A stretch of DNA of 64,000 nucleotides, taken from Chthonomonadaceae bacterium. GTDB taxonomy: Bacteria > Armatimonadota > Chthonomonadetes > Chthonomonadales > Chthonomonadaceae. Where the stretch lies: assembly GCA_027450145.1 (NCBI GenBank), contig DAIDKH010000002.1, positions 26,256 to 90,255 on the forward strand, given 5' to 3'. The translations under genes and the position numbers were made by a program. This document shows, piece by piece, positions 61,594 through 64,000 of the stretch. Each line of letters starts with the position of its first letter. Position 1 is the stretch's first letter. The notes under the pieces were generated by a model. That model was not told the DNA's origin. It saw only the letters and a list, made by a program, of their open reading frames with translations, and searched no databases.

Positions 61594-63216
61594 ATGTACG
61601 ACGCAGAAGCCTCATCGGCTTTAACAGAGAGTTTTATAAACGACCATGAGCGGATTATAGAACCTCTTGCAAAACAGGCCGCTCTCGCCCATTGGCAGAT
61701 GCAACTACAAGGTAGCGAAGAAAACCAGCAGGCATCGGCGGCGGCGGCGGCACGAATTCGCATGGTCTATGCCGACAGAGACAATTGGCTGCACCTACAA
61801 AAAATTCACGCTGATACGCTAAATAACAAGCTGCTGAAACGGCAGTATAAGCTGCTCTTTACTACCTTTAAAACTAATCAGCTTGAACTGCAGGACATCA
61901 GCCAGATGGAAAACCTGCGCGCGTCTCTATCGGCCAAGTACAACCAACATAGGGCAAAATTGAACGGGGTGGAGTGCAGCGACAATAAATTGGACGAACT
62001 ACTTGCCAACTCGGTGGACAGCACTGAGCGTCGCAACGCATGGGAGGCGAGCAAAACAGTGGGTGCGGTTGCGGTTGGTCCATTGCTTGAACTTGTTCGG
62101 TTACGGAACCGTTCTGCGGTGAAGCTTGGCTATCGTAACTACTACGAGATGGCACTGGAAGGACAGGAGATAGAGCAAGACGAACTGACGCATCTTCTAA
62201 ACGAGCTTCATTTAGGATGTCGCCCATTGTGGGAGCGGTTCCGCACGGCTTTGGATGAAAACCTTGCCAGCCGTTTTGGTATTCGCCCTAAAGAGGTCAT
62301 GCCTTGGCACCACTCCAATCGATTCTTTCAGACAGTCAAACAGCCCGAAATAAACCTCGACGAAGTTTATGCAAGTACAGATGCGGTCGAGACCACCCGC
62401 ATGGTTTTTTCGTCGATGAGTCTACCAGTGGATGATCTCATCCAACGCGCTGACCTTTATGAGAGACCAGGCAAGTGCCAGCATGCATTTTGCTTGAATG
62501 TCGATCGCAAGGGCGACATTCGTGTATTGTGCAACATCGTTCCTGGTGAACGGTGGCTCACAACAACATTGCATGAGGTTGGCCACGCTGCATATGATAA
62601 ATACATCAACTCTCAGCTACCATACTTGCTTCGCCGACCGTCGCATACAATGACGACGGAAGCAGTAGCCCTGTTCATGGGCAGACTTCCAACTACCTTA
62701 AGCTTCTTGCAACGGTTTAGCGGTGAGAGTAAGGAAGCCTGTGAGAAACTGGCGCGACAGGCTACGCGCGCCCAGCTCACTCATCAACTGGTATTCCTGC
62801 ATTGGTGTTTAGTGATGAGCCATTTCGAGCGTGAATTGTACTCTAATCCCGACCAGGATTTGAATACGCTGTGGTGGGATCTTGTAGAACATTACCAGAG
62901 GGTCAAACGGCCTCCAAATCGCAACCAGCCAGACTGGGCTGCAAAAATCCATTTTGCCTCGTCGCCAGTGTATTATCACAGCTACCTTTTGGGTGATATG
63001 ATGGCATCACAGATTACACGTGCATTAGTCGAGCGTACCTCCTCGTCTGTACACAACCTGGAAACCTCGCCCGCAACGGGAGAATACCTACGCCAGGAAC
63101 TATTTTTTAGCGGTGGTACTATGCGCTGGGACGAATGGGTGCTATCAGCAACAAGCAGTCCACTGAATGCCGGTGCTTTCCTCAATGATCTTTACTCGCT
63201 GGAGGCGATGGGATGA
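61594..63216 (+). CDS. M2/M3-type zinc peptidase
   Basis: A 540-residue metallopeptidase without a signal peptide. The zinc motif is H327-E-V-G-H331 in TTTLHEVGHAAYDKYINSQL, with Glu356 in MTTEAVALFMGRL as third ligand. RNAWEASKTVG, LVRLRNRSAVKLGYRNYYEMAL and the helical build resemble the M2/M3 (ACE or oligopeptidase-F-like) clan MA group. It should cleave peptides in the cytoplasm. The stop overlaps the next start (ATGA). Its place with the M55 aminopeptidase suggests joint peptide breakdown. Confidence 0.8.
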   Translation: MYDAEASSALTESFINDHERIIEPLAKQAALAHWQMQLQGSEENQQASAAAAARIRMVYADRDNWLHLQKIHADTLNNKLLKRQYKLLFTTFKTNQLELQDISQMENLRASLSAKYNQHRAKLNGVECSDNKLDELLANSVDSTERRNAWEASKTVGAVAVGPLLELVRLRNRSAVKLGYRNYYEMALEGQEIEQDELTHLLNELHLGCRPLWERFRTALDENLASRFGIRPKEVMPWHHSNRFFQTVKQPEINLDEVYASTDAVETTRMVFSSMSLPVDDLIQRADLYERPGKCQHAFCLNVDRKGDIRVLCNIVPGERWLTTTLHEVGHAAYDKYINSQLPYLLRRPSHTMTTEAVALFMGRLPTTLSFLQRFSGESKEACEKLARQATRAQLTHQLVFLHWCLVMSHFERELYSNPDQDLNTLWWDLVEHYQRVKRPPNRNQPDWAAKIHFASSPVYYHSYLLGDMMASQITRALVERTSSSVHNLETSPATGEYLRQELFFSGGTMRWDEWVLSATSSPLNAGAFLNDLYSLEAMG

Positions 63217-64000
63217 AAATAACCGGTGTACACACTTATATTGTCAAGCCTCGATGGGTGCTTGTAAAAATTACGACAGATTCCGGCATTGAAGGTTGGG
63301 GTGAATGCCTTGGTGATAAGGCACTGGTAGTGGTGACTGCGGTGAACAGTTTCCAGGACGCACTCATTGGGGAAGATCCTCGCAGAATCACACATCACTG
63401 GCAAGTTCTCTACAGGGGCGCATTTTGGCGCGGCGGTCCTATTCTCTGTGCGGCTATTTCGGGTGTTGAAATGGCCATGTGGGACATTCTTGGTAAATCG
63501 TTAAATGTACCTGTTTGGCAGCTTCTTGGTGGGGCCGTTAGGGACAGAATACGGATGTACACACGGGCTAACGGTTCCAGTCCCCAGGAGCTTGCCTCCA
63601 GCGCAATGGCAGCAGTGGCACGCGGATTCACCGCACTAAAGTTCTGTCCATTTGAGCAAGTACAAGTTATTGATCACTATTGCGTAGTTGAAGAGGCGGC
63701 CAGGAGGGTTGCTGCAGTGCGCGATGCTGTTGGCAGCGGCGTCGACATACTGCTAGACTTCCACGGCAGGGTCAGCCCAACGATGGCGATCTGGATGGAG
63801 CAGGCAATGCGCGAATTTCACCCAATGTTTATTGAAGAACCCGTGCTGCCTGAAAACTCTGATGCATTGGCAGATATTGCCCGTATTTTTGTTACACCTA
63901 TCGCCACAGGTGAACGCCTTTTTACAAAATGGGGTTTTCGCGAGATCCTGAAAGAACGTTCGGCAGCGGTACTGCAGCCTGATCCGTGCATCTGCGGTGG
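63213..64000 (+). CDS. D-galactonate-dehydratase-like enzyme, cut by window edge
   Basis: The first 262 residues of an enolase-superfamily enzyme; the end lies outside the window. [64 protein letters not shown] and MWDILGKSLNVPVWQLLGG match E. coli DgoD closely. LLDFHGRVSP (metal Asp), FIEEPVLPEN (Glu), ATGERLFTKW (Glu) and VLQPDPCICGG are present. The reaction would be D-galactonate to 2-keto-3-deoxygalactonate. The start overlaps the peptidase stop, so this run is one transcript. Confidence 0.88.
   Translation, partial: MKITGVHTYIVKPRWVLVKITTDSGIEGWGECLGDKALVVVTAVNSFQDALIGEDPRRITHHWQVLYRGAFWRGGPILCAAISGVEMAMWDILGKSLNVPVWQLLGGAVRDRIRMYTRANGSSPQELASSAMAAVARGFTALKFCPFEQVQVIDHYCVVEEAARRVAAVRDAVGSGVDILLDFHGRVSPTMAIWMEQAMREFHPMFIEEPVLPENSDALADIARIFVTPIATGERLFTKWGFREILKERSAAVLQPDPCICG

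Overview
The window looks like a chromosomal segment of an Armatimonadota (Armatimonadetes) bacterium or close relative. The main clue is the DUF1559 prepilin-like protein (54427-55311) lying just behind a LacI-type regulator. Supporting clues are a CRTAC1-like protein beside a TPR protein, several HEAT/TPR proteins, an M55 aminopeptidase next to DgoD-like dehydratases, and mid-range GC with strong AGGAGG-type ribosome sites and frequent GTG/TTG starts. This assignment is an inference from gene content, not a search result.

Layout. 1-10.7 kb is an accessory island read on the minus strand. It carries three shortened copies of one Rhs core 3' end, each with a different C-terminal tail and each followed by unrelated genes: a DUF3841-like protein and a large HEAT-repeat protein, a TPR protein and a small zincin, and an edge-truncated membrane protein. 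This is the pattern of orphan Rhs toxin/immunity cassettes. Two of the three copies are broken. 10.85-15.5 kb is a selenium locus on the minus strand: tRNA-Sec, a 4-TM protein, selD, a membrane-anchored HEAT protein and selA. selD itself has an in-frame UGA at its catalytic position, so it should be a selenoprotein. 15.6-19.2 kb encodes a class II aldolase, an unusually long SorE-like dehydrogenase and a sorbitol-6-phosphate dehydrogenase. 19.3-28.5 kb holds envelope, regulatory and redox genes: DUF3592, zinc ribbon, DUF3857/transglutaminase, HDOD, a SufR-like regulator, a BMP-family lipoprotein and lipoamide dehydrogenase.

28.8-31.4 kb is a magnesium module on the minus strand. A ykoK/M-box riboswitch with a terminator lies upstream of a 95-residue reading frame, then an Nramp-related (NRMT-type) transporter whose selectivity motifs depart from classical Nramp, then a small membrane protein. 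31.4-38.7 kb has an alcohol dehydrogenase, a tandem-domain putative cysteine peptidase, the glycolytic run gap-pgk-tpiA, a Gfo/Idh/MocA oxidoreductase and a very acidic small protein. 38.8-47.3 kb holds a his operon (hisD, hisB, hisH, hisA, with membrane proteins embedded and a BatA-like gene at the end) divergent from trpB-trpA-DUF423.

48-64 kb contains prkA-yeaH, the CRTAC1/TPR/prepilin/LacI group with an 18-bp LacI-type palindrome, two small membrane or secreted proteins, a cold-shock protein, an A-type Fe-S carrier with a Cys-rich tail, and a catabolic run (M55 aminopeptidase, enolase-superfamily dehydratase, M2/M3-type peptidase, DgoD-like dehydratase) that leaves the window on the right. 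I saw no transposase, integrase, rRNA or CRISPR array.
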